A stretch of 32,486 nucleotides of DNA, taken from the NCBI GenBank assembly GCA_964529005.1, contig CAZGUH010000043.1:1-32486 (forward strand), in the 5' to 3' direction. Below are positions 8,872-16,512 of this stretch, in pieces; the first letter of the stretch is position 1; each line of letters starts with the position of its first letter. Below the pieces are notes generated by a model that was not told the DNA's origin, did no database searches, and worked only from the letters and a program-made list of their open reading frames with translations. Both the position numbers and the translations under genes were made by a program. Origin of the DNA: CAZGUH01 sp964529005. GTDB lineage: Bacteria; Actinomycetota; Acidimicrobiia; Acidimicrobiales; Ilumatobacteraceae.

Positions 8872-8877
8872 CCTCCT
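8872..8877 (-). promoter_or_regulatory. Ribosome binding site of the SigB/SigF-type gene
   Basis: A perfect AGGAGG on the minus strand lies 6 bases before the GTG at 8865. It is one of the strongest such sites in the window and decides the start codon over the nearby ATG at 8832. Confidence 0.75.
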
Positions 8878-9065
8878 GACGGATGCGGCTGCGGACCGTT
8901 CACGCAGGCGGCCGCGAGCCAGATTTGCTTCGTCCCCCCGGCACACGGTCTCACACATCGGTCGGCACGTCTAGGAAAAGATGACGGCCCGGAAAAGATC
9001 GCGTTGCGAAAGGATCTCTCTGCGATTGGAGCGCAAAAGCCCGCGACGCGTGCTTGACTTCCATC

Positions 9066-9707
9066 ATGGTCGGGGGGTCGCTTCGGCGGCTGACCGTTGC
9101 GCTGCCGCTGGCGGCAGCGGGGGCGCTGATCGTCGACGCCTGCTCGCATTCCGATGTCACGTACGTCAGCAATCGCGACGCCGGCGTGTTCCTCAAGGTG
9201 CCGGACTCGTGGGGCACGTTCCCGCTGCTCGACGGCAACGTCAACCCGTCCGCGGGCGAGGCTCCGGGCACGTGGCGGGTCCTGTTCCATGGCGGCAAGC
9301 CGCCCAGCCGCAGCGCGATCGAGGAGTCGTTGCCGACCGAGCCGGTCGGCTACGTCGAGGTCGCGCCGACCTCCATCGTCGGTGACGCCGGCTCGATCGC
9401 CACGTACACAGGCCTGCGGTCGATGCTCTTCGCGGACGACCCGCTCGAGGTGGCGAAGTTCGACGACGCCGTCGAGATCGTGCAGTACGAGGAGGTGGAG
9501 CTCGACAACGGCTATTGGGGGAGCCGGCTGACGATGCGCTACGCGCCGACCGACGACAACGATCAGACGGTCACCCAGCTGGCGTTCCTCGACGGCAACT
9601 TCGAGCGCATGTACCTGCTGCGCATCTTCTGCACGACGGTGTGCTACGAGGAGCACCACGCCGAGATCGACGCCGTGATCGACTCGTGGACGCTGAGGAA
9701 CCCGTGA
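9066..9707 (+). CDS. Putative exported lipoprotein of unknown function
   Basis: This protein of about 213 residues is not assigned to a family. It begins with a short basic stretch, then a hydrophobic segment (LTVALPLAAAGALIV) ending in VDAC. That is a loose lipobox with Cys26 as the likely lipidated residue, so the protein is probably anchored on the outer face of the membrane. The mature part is acidic and contains KVPDSWGTFPL, reminiscent of small surface proteins with a 'PDSW' motif, and ends with a Cys-x3-Cys pair (FCTTVCYEEHH). The ATG at 9066 was chosen; a TTG at 9054 is possible. Its stop overlaps the start of the FtsH-like protease by one base (TGATG), so the two are probably coupled. 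That makes it a candidate partner or substrate adaptor of the protease; this is inference. Confidence 0.7.
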   Translation: MVGGSLRRLTVALPLAAAGALIVDACSHSDVTYVSNRDAGVFLKVPDSWGTFPLLDGNVNPSAGEAPGTWRVLFHGGKPPSRSAIEESLPTEPVGYVEVAPTSIVGDAGSIATYTGLRSMLFADDPLEVAKFDDAVEIVQYEEVELDNGYWGSRLTMRYAPTDDNDQTVTQLAFLDGNFERMYLLRIFCTTVCYEEHHAEIDAVIDSWTLRNP

Positions 9708-12091
9708 TGCGGCGACGCGAGGGGCCCACCCGCCGGCCGATGCAGTTCTTCGACCGGGTGAAGATCCTTCTGCTGCTGGTCACGGTCGCGGTGTTCCTGT
9801 GGTGGCACTCGCTGTCGGAGAACCCGTTGCTGTCGGTGCGCGACGCGACCCACGACCTGTGGACCGGCCGGTGGTGGCTGCTCGCCCTCGCCGGTCTGGA
9901 GCTGCTCCGCCAGCTCCACTACGTCGTCAGCGAGCACAGCGTGCGGTGGCACCACCTCGTCGCCGTCACGATCTTCGGCCGATGGAACCGCCGGATCGAG
10001 CGCCTCAACCCGTGGACGCGCTTCCGCATCGCCCGGGCGATCAAGGTCCTGTGCGCGATCGCGCTGTTCGGCGTGATCTTCGGCGCGATCTGGGATGTCA
10101 CCCCGTTCGAGGCCGTCTTCCAGGCGCCGGGGCGCATCGGCCGCTACCTGTTCTCGACGGCGGCCGGCCTGCCGTTCATCTTCCAGCTGCTGCTGATCAT
10201 GACGATCGCCGTCGGCCAGTTCGTGATGATCTTCTGGTTCCTGTCGCGCGGCGGCATCGACACGTACTTCCCGGAGGACATCGCCACCCGCTTCTCCGAC
10301 GTCTGGGGTCAGGACCCCGTCCTCGAGCGCGTCCAGGAGAACCTCGTGTTCCTGGAAGAGCCGGACAAGATCGAGGAAAAGGGTGGGTACGTGCCGGGCG
10401 GCATCTTGCTCTGGGGGCCGCCCGGCACCGGCAAGACGTTGATCGCCGAGGCGGTGGCTGGTGAGACGGGCCGGCCGTTCGTGTTCGTCGACCCCGGCGC
10501 GTTCATCAACATGTTCTTCGGGGTCGGCATCCTCAAGGTCAAGCGGCTGTTCCGCAAGCTGCGCAAGCTCGCCCTGCGCTACGGCGGTGTGATCGTGTTC
10601 TTCGACGAGGCCGACACGCTCGGCAACCGCGGCGGCGCGGTGGCCGGCAACAACGTCAGCCCGCTCGCCGCGCTGTCGGCGGCATCGTGCAACGGGCTGA
10701 ACTACATGTCGTCGGCGGGCCGCAGCGCGTTCTTCCACCTTCCGTCCGATCCCGGCGACGACGACCCGCCGACGGGACGCGTCCGCCGGCTGATCATGGG
10801 CGCGGGCATGGGAGGCGGCGGCGGGATGGGCACGCTCCAGGCGTTGCTCACCGAACTGTCGGGGTTGAAGAAGCCCCGGGGCTTCTTCAACCGGCACGCC
10901 CGTCGCGCGCTCGGCATGAAGCCGAAGCCGCCGCCGAAGTACCGGATCCTCGTGATCATGGCGACCAACCTCCCCGACGTCCTCGACCCGGCGTTGCTGC
11001 GACCGGGCCGCATCGACCGCGTCTACGAGGTCGGCTATCCGTCGACGCCGGGCCGCGAGCGCACGTATCGCGGCTACCTCGACAAGATCAACCACGTCCT
11101 CACCGATGATCAGATCCACAAGCTGGCGCTGATCAGCCGCCGCGGCACGGGCGCATCGATCAAGGACATCGTCAACGAGGCGCTCGTCGTCGCGATCAGG
11201 GACGGCCGTGACACCGTCACCTACCGCGACATGATCACCGCCAAGCACCTGAAGGAGCACGGGCCCGCCGACGACTGGAAGTACTCGGACTGGGAGGGCC
11301 ACGCCGTCGCGGTCCACGAGGCGTGCCACGCGATCGCCAACCATCGCCTGATGAAGCGCGAAGCGATCGACGTCGCCACGATCGAGCGCCGCGGCGGTGT
11401 CGGCGGTTTCGTCGCGCCCGTTCCGCTCGAAGACCAGTTCACGGCGTGGCGGTCGGAGCTCGAGCGCGACGTGATGGTGTCGCTGGCGTCGCTCGCCGGC
11501 GAGCGGATGTTCTTCGGCGGCGACAACTCGCTCGGTGTCGGTGGCGATCTGGCGAACTCCACCCGCGTGGTCATGCAGATGTTGGGCTTCGCCGGCATGG
11601 GCGAGAACGTCGCCTCGCACGCCGCGACGCTGGCCCTCATCGGGCGCCGGCAGAGCACCAGCGTCGAGACCGGCGCCGACCGCGCGTTCCTCGAGACCGA
11701 GTTCGGCCGCCAGGTCGACCGGAAGCTGCACGAGCTGCTGAGCAAGGTGCACGCCCTTCTCGAGGAGGATCGGATCCACGTGCTCGCGGTGGCGCACGCC
11801 CTGGAGACGCACAAGGCGATCTCCGGCGACGACATCGTCGCGATCGTCGAGGGCGGCGAGGGCCCGGTGGTCGACGGCCGTCGGTATCACGACCCGGACG
11901 TGCGGCGGGAGATCGAGGAGTACCACGCCAGCGTCGTGGCCGCGATGGCGGCGATCACGCCGGTCGAGCTGCCCCTGCCGGTCCTCAACGGGCACGGCCC
12001 GGGCCGCGTCGGCGATCTCGCTGCGTTCCAGCCGCCGATCGAGGCGGCGCGCGAAGAGGAGGAGGCCCGCCCGGAGGGCAACGGCGGGTAG
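9707..12091 (+). CDS. FtsH-like membrane AAA+ zinc metalloprotease
   Basis: This 794-residue protein joins a membrane domain, an AAA+ ATPase and an M41-type peptidase. Hydrophobic segments lie near 19-33, 55-67, 113-129 and 155-179, more than the two of canonical FtsH. Walker A GPPGTGKT is at 237-244, the pore loop reads MFFGVG, and Walker B is FFDEAD with Asp300 and Glu301. The second region of homology reads MATNLPDVLDPALLRPGR from about 418. The zinc site is HEACH with His537, Glu538 and His541, and a third ligand is likely Asp614 in GGDLANS. All catalytic residues are therefore present. Between Walker B and ATN there are about 120 residues, against roughly 47 in E. coli FtsH as I recall it. 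The extra sequence falls in two inserts, one Ser/Ala-rich and one basic (KPKPPPKYR). It is probably a paralogue with a specialised role rather than the housekeeping FtsH. A GTG at 9704 is an alternative start. Confidence 0.87.
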   Translation: MRRREGPTRRPMQFFDRVKILLLLVTVAVFLWWHSLSENPLLSVRDATHDLWTGRWWLLALAGLELLRQLHYVVSEHSVRWHHLVAVTIFGRWNRRIERLNPWTRFRIARAIKVLCAIALFGVIFGAIWDVTPFEAVFQAPGRIGRYLFSTAAGLPFIFQLLLIMTIAVGQFVMIFWFLSRGGIDTYFPEDIATRFSDVWGQDPVLERVQENLVFLEEPDKIEEKGGYVPGGILLWGPPGTGKTLIAEAVAGETGRPFVFVDPGAFINMFFGVGILKVKRLFRKLRKLALRYGGVIVFFDEADTLGNRGGAVAGNNVSPLAALSAASCNGLNYMSSAGRSAFFHLPSDPGDDDPPTGRVRRLIMGAGMGGGGGMGTLQALLTELSGLKKPRGFFNRHARRALGMKPKPPPKYRILVIMATNLPDVLDPALLRPGRIDRVYEVGYPSTPGRERTYRGYLDKINHVLTDDQIHKLALISRRGTGASIKDIVNEALVVAIRDGRDTVTYRDMITAKHLKEHGPADDWKYSDWEGHAVAVHEACHAIANHRLMKREAIDVATIERRGGVGGFVAPVPLEDQFTAWRSELERDVMVSLASLAGERMFFGGDNSLGVGGDLANSTRVVMQMLGFAGMGENVASHAATLALIGRRQSTSVETGADRAFLETEFGRQVDRKLHELLSKVHALLEEDRIHVLAVAHALETHKAISGDDIVAIVEGGEGPVVDGRRYHDPDVRREIEEYHASVVAAMAAITPVELPLPVLNGHGPGRVGDLAAFQPPIEAAREEEEARPEGNGG

Positions 12092-12097
12092 CGACCG

Positions 12098-12970
12098 TCA
12101 GAACAGCGTCGCCGGGCCGATCGGCGCCGGTGTCGGCAGGTCGTCGATCTCCGGCACGATGGCCTGGACGTCCGCGTGGAACCGGCGGGCGAGTTCGAGC
12201 GCATCTGCGTTGTCGGGGGTGTGGATGAACACCGTCGGCGACCTGCCGTCGCGCAGCCATGCGGCGACGACGTCGACCCACGTGGCCCAGCCCGCCGCCG
12301 TCGTGTTCGGGTCGTCGCGCCCGATGTAGCGCACGATCGGCTGATCGCTCAACGCACGCGTGCGGCGCGCCGCCCGCGGCTTGGCGCTCCACGCGGCGCG
12401 CTCGGCGTCGCTCGACGGCGGCGCGGCGAACAGCGTCGTCGTGTCGAACGGGATCCACTCGGCGCCCACGCTGTCGAGCGCATCCTCCAGTGCGCGCTCG
12501 GCGCGCGAGTCGTCGAAGAACGCCGGATGGCGCACCTCGACGGCGTATCGGCGCCCGCGCGGCATGCGCCGCAGGAACGTGGTCAGCTCGTCGACGTCGG
12601 CGGGAGCGAACGACGCAGGGAGCTGCACCCAGATCGCGTGCAGCCGCGAATCGAGCGGCTCGATCGCGGAGAGGAACGCGCGCACCTCGGTCTCGACACC
12701 GCGGAACCGGCGCTCGTGCGTGACCACCTTGGGGACCTTGGCGAGGAACCGGAAATCGCGCTCGACCTGCCGCGCCCAGCTCGCGACGACGTCGCGCGAC
12801 GGGATGGCGTAGAACGTGGTGTTCCCCTCGACCGCGTTGCACCAGCGTGCATAGGCGCGCAAGCGCTCGTCCGTGCCCAGCGGCGCCGGGAGGTAGCGCC
12901 CGTTCCACGGCTTGTGGGTCCACATCGCACACCCGACATGGAGCCGCACCGCAGCGACGATAGCGATCAC
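12098..12970 (-). CDS. DUF72 family protein
   Basis: This protein of 290 residues belongs to DUF72 (YecE-like), a TIM-barrel family without an established reaction. Evidence is the N-terminal block LHVGCAMWTHKPWNGRYLP, the segment NAVEGNTTFYAIPS, then FLAKVPKVVTH, AIWVQLPASF, YAVEVRHPAF and the closing VFIHTPDNADA. These are the conserved strands and the aromatic and acidic residues of the family. Neither of the two possible starts, GTG at 12970 or GTG at 12949, has a clear ribosome binding site; the longer is given. The gene converges with the protease gene, leaving only 6 bases between the stops, and diverges from the PF04120 gene. Function remains unknown. Confidence 0.83.
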   Translation of the reverse strand: MIAIVAAVRLHVGCAMWTHKPWNGRYLPAPLGTDERLRAYARWCNAVEGNTTFYAIPSRDVVASWARQVERDFRFLAKVPKVVTHERRFRGVETEVRAFLSAIEPLDSRLHAIWVQLPASFAPADVDELTTFLRRMPRGRRYAVEVRHPAFFDDSRAERALEDALDSVGAEWIPFDTTTLFAAPPSSDAERAAWSAKPRAARRTRALSDQPIVRYIGRDDPNTTAAGWATWVDVVAAWLRDGRSPTVFIHTPDNADALELARRFHADVQAIVPEIDDLPTPAPIGPATLF

Positions 12971-13015
12971 CCTGGTGGGGGAGTGAAGTGCGCCGGCGGG
13001 GGATACGGCGTCGGC

Positions 13016-13507
13016 ATGAGCGAGTCCACACCGGCGCGCCCGGCCGGTCGTCGCCGCCGGCCGTCGCGGCACCCACCGCGTGCCATCACGATGCCCAGCG
13101 ACGTCTCCAGCCGTGTCGGCTTCTTCGACCGGTTCGCCGGCCTGGCCGCGGCCACGTCGAGCCGGGCGCCGTTCTTCACGTTCTGCGTCGCCCTCGTCGT
13201 CGCGTGGCTCGTCCAGGGGATCGTGACGATCGCCGTGACCGGCGATCCGTCCCAGTTCCTCGAGGACCGGTACCAGCTCGAGATCAACACCACCACGACG
13301 ATCGTGACGTTCCTGATGGTCGCGCTGTTGCAGAACAGCCAGGCCCGCAACGAGCAGGCGACCCAGCACAAGCTGAACGCGCTGGCGCAAGGCATCGCCG
13401 ATCTCATGGATCACATCTCGGCTCGTGACGACGACGAGGACCTGCGCGAGGACATCCGCGAACTGCGCCTCGCCGTCGGCTTGGAACGCCGCGAGACCAC
13501 CGACTGA
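13016..13507 (+). CDS. Low affinity iron permease family protein (PF04120)
   Basis: This is a 163-residue protein with a basic, proline- and arginine-rich N-terminus of about 35 residues and two hydrophobic segments. The first is FFTFCVALVVAWLVQGIVTI. The second contains the family signature INTTTTIVTFLMVALLQNSQ. A C-terminal hydrophilic helix (QHKLNALAQGIADLMD) follows, then an acidic, probably coiled segment. This is the layout of PF04120, annotated 'low affinity iron permease' after yeast Fet4 similarity; transport has not been shown for most bacterial members, so the name should be taken lightly. The ATG at 13016 is used; the ATG at 13091 would remove the basic leader. It converges with the DUF2520 gene at a 10-base gap. 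Confidence 0.8.
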   Translation: MSESTPARPAGRRRRPSRHPPRAITMPSDVSSRVGFFDRFAGLAAATSSRAPFFTFCVALVVAWLVQGIVTIAVTGDPSQFLEDRYQLEINTTTTIVTFLMVALLQNSQARNEQATQHKLNALAQGIADLMDHISARDDDEDLREDIRELRLAVGLERRETTD

Positions 13508-13517
13508 GGCGATTGCG

Positions 13518-14243
13518 TCAGCGGCCGGCGAGAGCCCGCGTCGCGTCGGCGAGCGTGTCGAAGAGCCCCAGCAGCTGCGGCGCTGTGCGCGCCACGGCGG
13601 CGCGCTGGCGGGCGACCGTCTCCTCGTCGCCGCGCGCGATCGGGCCCGTGAGCGCCCGCTCCGGCCCGAGTGTGATCCAGTTCTCGACCGTGGCGCGCAC
13701 GAGCGGCCCGAGCAACGCGCGCGCCGAATCGCCGGAGGCGGTCGCCATCACGGTCTCCGCCGCGGCTTCCAAGGTGACCAAGAAGTTCGACGCCATCGAG
13801 GCCGCGGCGTGGTATGCGCTCCGGGCCTCGTCGGCGATCTCGACGCTGCGCATCCCGAGCGCGTCGGCGAGGCGGCGAGCCGTCGCCAGCGCCCGCGCCG
13901 TCGTGCCGGCGACGGCCGCGGCGGCGCCGCGAAACGACGCGCCCTCGCCGGTGACCGTCATCAGCGGATGCAGGCCGAACGCCTCGTGTGGGGCGAGCGC
14001 ATCGAGGCCCACCGCGCCCGCGCAGTGGCCGACGATCGGGCCGGGGCCCACCGCCGCCGCGGCGGTCGCGATCTCGCTGTCGGGGACGGCGAGGACCACG
14101 ACGTCGTAGCGCGATCCTCCCGCGCCCCTCCCGTCGAAGCCGCGCCCGAACGGTCCGTCGGCGTGCGACAGGGCCGCCGTCAACGCTCGCCCGACGCGGC
14201 CCGCGCCGACGATGGCGATGCGCTCGGGCTCCACCGCGGGCAT
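13518..14243 (-). CDS. DUF2520 / Rossmann-like oxidoreductase-type protein
   Basis: This 241-residue protein has an N-terminal Rossmann fold: RIAIVGAGRVGRAL at about 8-21 is the glycine-rich dinucleotide-binding loop (GxGxxG), followed by VVVLAVPDSEI. The middle HCAGAVGLDAL, FGLHPLMTV and the C-terminal all-helical domain with YHAAASMASNFLVTL match the DUF2520 family, which resembles ketopantoate and prephenate/arogenate dehydrogenases. In many actinobacteria a DUF2520 gene sits beside panC, but panC is not in this window. The reaction is unknown; an NAD(P)-dependent dehydrogenase is likely. The start at 14243 faces a 65-base divergent region with a perfect palindrome only 11 bases away. Confidence 0.8.
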   Translation of the reverse strand: MPAVEPERIAIVGAGRVGRALTAALSHADGPFGRGFDGRGAGGSRYDVVVLAVPDSEIATAAAAVGPGPIVGHCAGAVGLDALAPHEAFGLHPLMTVTGEGASFRGAAAAVAGTTARALATARRLADALGMRSVEIADEARSAYHAAASMASNFLVTLEAAAETVMATASGDSARALLGPLVRATVENWITLGPERALTGPIARGDEETVARQRAAVARTAPQLLGLFDTLADATRALAGR

Positions 14244-14253
14244 GGTAGACGGG

Positions 14254-14267
14254 TTGTCCTAGGACAA
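14254..14267. promoter_or_regulatory. Perfect 14-bp palindrome, candidate operator
   Basis: TTGTCCTAGGACAA reads the same on both strands and is centred between 14260 and 14261, in the 65-base gap between the divergent DUF2520 gene and the EAL-domain gene. Its central TAGGAC resembles a weak actinobacterial -10 box on both strands. It is placed to control both genes. The binding protein is unknown. Confidence 0.45.
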
Positions 14268-14308
14268 TCGGCTCATGGTGCGGCGCGCATCAACCGATAG
14301 TGGGGGTA

Positions 14309-16456
14309 ATGATCCGGCGGCGGCCGCGACTCGAGGCGGACAACATCGCTGGTACGACCGCGCTCTCGGTGCACGACCTTCCGGTGGCGGCGCTGATCGT
14401 CGGTCAGGACGGGACGGTCGTCGAGGCCAACGCCGCGTCGGCGTCCCTGCTCGGGCAGACGGCCGTCGAGCCGGGCAGCAAGGTCGGCGCCGTCCTCGGT
14501 TGGGATCCGATCTGGGGCACTCCCGACGGGACACGCAGGGCGACGCGCATCCACATCGCGGCCGCCGACGGGCGGCCGCAGAGCGTCGACGCGTGGACGT
14601 CGAGCGTTCCCGATGGGTCCAGCCGCACGTTGATCACGCTGGTGCCCGCGACCGCAGCGCGGCCGGCGATCGTCTCGGGAGCGCCGCGCATCGAGCCCTG
14701 GGCGGACGTCGCCACGCGCGTCGGCGCGATCGCCGGCGAGGTGTTGTGCGCGGTGGTCGGGTTGGTCGGCCTGCAATCGGTCAACCGCAGCGTCAGCCGC
14801 AGCACCGGTGACGCGGTGCTGGCCGAGGTGTGCCGCCGCCTCCAGCAGATGGTCGGCGTCGACGGTGTCGTCGCCCGCGTCAGCGGCAACCGGTTCGCCG
14901 TCGTCAAGCGGTCGCAGGAGCCGCCGGCGGCGATGATCCAGCGGATCCTGGGACGCGTGCCCGAGCCGATCGACGCGCCGCTCGGGCGCGTCGCGGTCGG
15001 CTGCTCGATCGGCGCCACGTTCGGCGAGACGCGATCGAGCCTGGTGCTGCTGGAGCGCGCTGACCGTCACGCGACCGTGGCGTTGCGGCGCGGGGCCGGC
15101 AGCGTCGAATGGAGCAGCGAGGGCGACACGCTGCGCGCCGAGAGCCAAGCCCGCCTCGCCGGCGCGCTCGGCGACGCCGTCAGCGACGGTCTCATCTCCG
15201 CCCACTTCCAACCGGTGGTCGACCTGCGGACCGGTGACGTCGCCGACTACGAAGCGCTGGCCCGATGGGCGCACCCCGCCGGGCATCTCGCCGCCGGAGA
15301 GTTCATCGGCGTGGCGCAGGCGACCGGGAAGATCGTGGAGGTCGGGGCGCGCGTCCTGCATCTCGCCCTCGACCTCGCCGGGCGCCTGCGCGAGCAGGGC
15401 AACGGGTGCCACCGGGTGTCGGTCAACCTGTCGTCGCGCGAGCTGGCAGACCCGCAGGTCGTCGGCGTCGTCAGCGCGCAACTCGCAAGCGCACGCGTTC
15501 GGGCGGCCGACCTCCAGATCGAGATCACCCAGCGCGTCGCGGCGCACGACGTCACGGCTGTCGACCGCAACATCCGTGAGCTGCGCGCCAGCGGTGTGCG
15601 CGTGGCCTTCGACGGCGTCGGGCGGGCGAACGGGCCGGACGTCACCGACCTGCGCGAGCTGACCGTCGACGCGGTCAAGCTCGATCGCTCGGTCCTGGAG
15701 CACGCCACCAGCCGAGAGCGCGACGCGCGCATCCTGCGCGCCTTCGTCCGCCTCGGCAACGAGCTCGGCCTCGACGTCATCGCGACCGGGACCGAGACGA
15801 CGGCGCAGCGCGAGCTGCTGCGCCGTCTCGGGTGCCGCTACGCGCAAGGTTTCCTCTTCGGTCTGCCGATGACGGCCGACGAGGTGGTCGCGTCGGCGGC
15901 GCTGCGCTCCAGCGGGCCGCCGCCGGTGGCCGACAATGAGCAGCGCCTCGGCGCCGTGCGGGCCTGTCTCAGCGGTGACGCGGCGACCGACCCAGCGGTC
16001 GCCGAGGTCGTGCGCTGGGCGATGCGCGCATGTGGGACGCCGGCGGCCGCGGTGAGCTTCATCGATTCCGATCGCGAGTGGTTCGCCACGTCCGTGGGGA
16101 TCTCGTTGCACGACGCGCCGCGCGCGGTGTCGTTCGCCGACCACGCGATCACCGGCGGCATCGGCCCGGGCGCCGTCGTCCAGGTTCCCGACGCCGACCA
16201 GGACGGCCGCGTGCTGCACCACCCGCTGGTCACCGGCGACGACACGATCCGCTCGTTCGCCGGCGCCCCGCTCGTGCTGTCGAGCGGCCACGTCGTCGGC
16301 TTCCTGACCGTCATGGATCGCGAGCCACGGGGGTTCGACGATGTGCAGGTGCGCAACCTCTCGGTCCTCGCCGACCTGGTGGCGGCGCGCATCGAGATCG
16401 GTGTCGGCGACGCGTTGGGGCGCCTCGCCGAGCCGCAGGAGGTCGCGCGGTCTTGA
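14309..16456 (+). CDS. PAS / degenerate GGDEF / EAL / GAF signalling protein
   Basis: This multidomain protein of 715 residues belongs to the cyclic-di-GMP signalling group. A PAS-like segment (DLPVAALIVGQDGTVVEANA) lies near 23-60. A GGDEF-like domain spans about 120-260, but its active-site motif is SGNRF at 192-196 instead of GGDEF, so it is unlikely to synthesise c-di-GMP. An EAL domain spans about 275-535: EAL is at 315-317, and Asn373, Glu405, Lys457 and Gln513 match conserved metal and substrate positions. However, DDFG is replaced by FDGVG (434-438) and the EGVE motif by TGTE (493-496), which probably removes the general-base glutamate. A C-terminal GAF domain (about 543-695) contains SFIDSDREWF and SFAGAPLVL. 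No membrane segment is seen. It may act as a c-di-GMP or light/redox-linked sensor rather than an enzyme. ATG 14309 is used; GTG 14300 is in frame. Confidence 0.85.
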   Translation: MIRRRPRLEADNIAGTTALSVHDLPVAALIVGQDGTVVEANAASASLLGQTAVEPGSKVGAVLGWDPIWGTPDGTRRATRIHIAAADGRPQSVDAWTSSVPDGSSRTLITLVPATAARPAIVSGAPRIEPWADVATRVGAIAGEVLCAVVGLVGLQSVNRSVSRSTGDAVLAEVCRRLQQMVGVDGVVARVSGNRFAVVKRSQEPPAAMIQRILGRVPEPIDAPLGRVAVGCSIGATFGETRSSLVLLERADRHATVALRRGAGSVEWSSEGDTLRAESQARLAGALGDAVSDGLISAHFQPVVDLRTGDVADYEALARWAHPAGHLAAGEFIGVAQATGKIVEVGARVLHLALDLAGRLREQGNGCHRVSVNLSSRELADPQVVGVVSAQLASARVRAADLQIEITQRVAAHDVTAVDRNIRELRASGVRVAFDGVGRANGPDVTDLRELTVDAVKLDRSVLEHATSRERDARILRAFVRLGNELGLDVIATGTETTAQRELLRRLGCRYAQGFLFGLPMTADEVVASAALRSSGPPPVADNEQRLGAVRACLSGDAATDPAVAEVVRWAMRACGTPAAAVSFIDSDREWFATSVGISLHDAPRAVSFADHAITGGIGPGAVVQVPDADQDGRVLHHPLVTGDDTIRSFAGAPLVLSSGHVVGFLTVMDREPRGFDDVQVRNLSVLADLVAARIEIGVGDALGRLAEPQEVARS

Positions 16457-16481
16457 CCTCGAGGCGCGACGGTGGGGTAAT
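16453..16481 (+). promoter_or_regulatory. Candidate promoter of the DUF1918-DUF1876 gene
   Basis: TTGACC at 16453-16458 overlaps the stop codon of the EAL gene and lies 17 bases before GGTAAT at 16476-16481. The start codon follows about 30 bases later. The same bases also read GGGTAA (16475-16480), close to the GGGTAT -10 box of SigB/SigF-type factors, though no matching GTTT box is well placed. Tentative. Confidence 0.3.
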
Positions 16482-16500
16482 GGGTTCCGTCGCGTTGCGA

Positions 16501-16507
16501 AGGGAGG
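16501..16507 (+). promoter_or_regulatory. Ribosome binding site of the DUF1918-DUF1876 gene
   Basis: AGGGAGG lies 5 bases before the ATG at 16513. It selects this start over the in-frame ATG at 16480. Confidence 0.7.
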
Positions 16508-16512
16508 CTCGT

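Noticed and set aside
9054..9059. TTGACT just before the lipoprotein ATG, as a -35 box
   Set aside because: It would place the -10 box inside the coding region. As a -10 it lacks the A of TANNNT. Not called.
9644..11995. 783-codon minus-strand open frame opposite the FtsH-like gene
   Set aside because: Its translation shows no domain, and the plus-strand frame has complete AAA+ and protease motifs.
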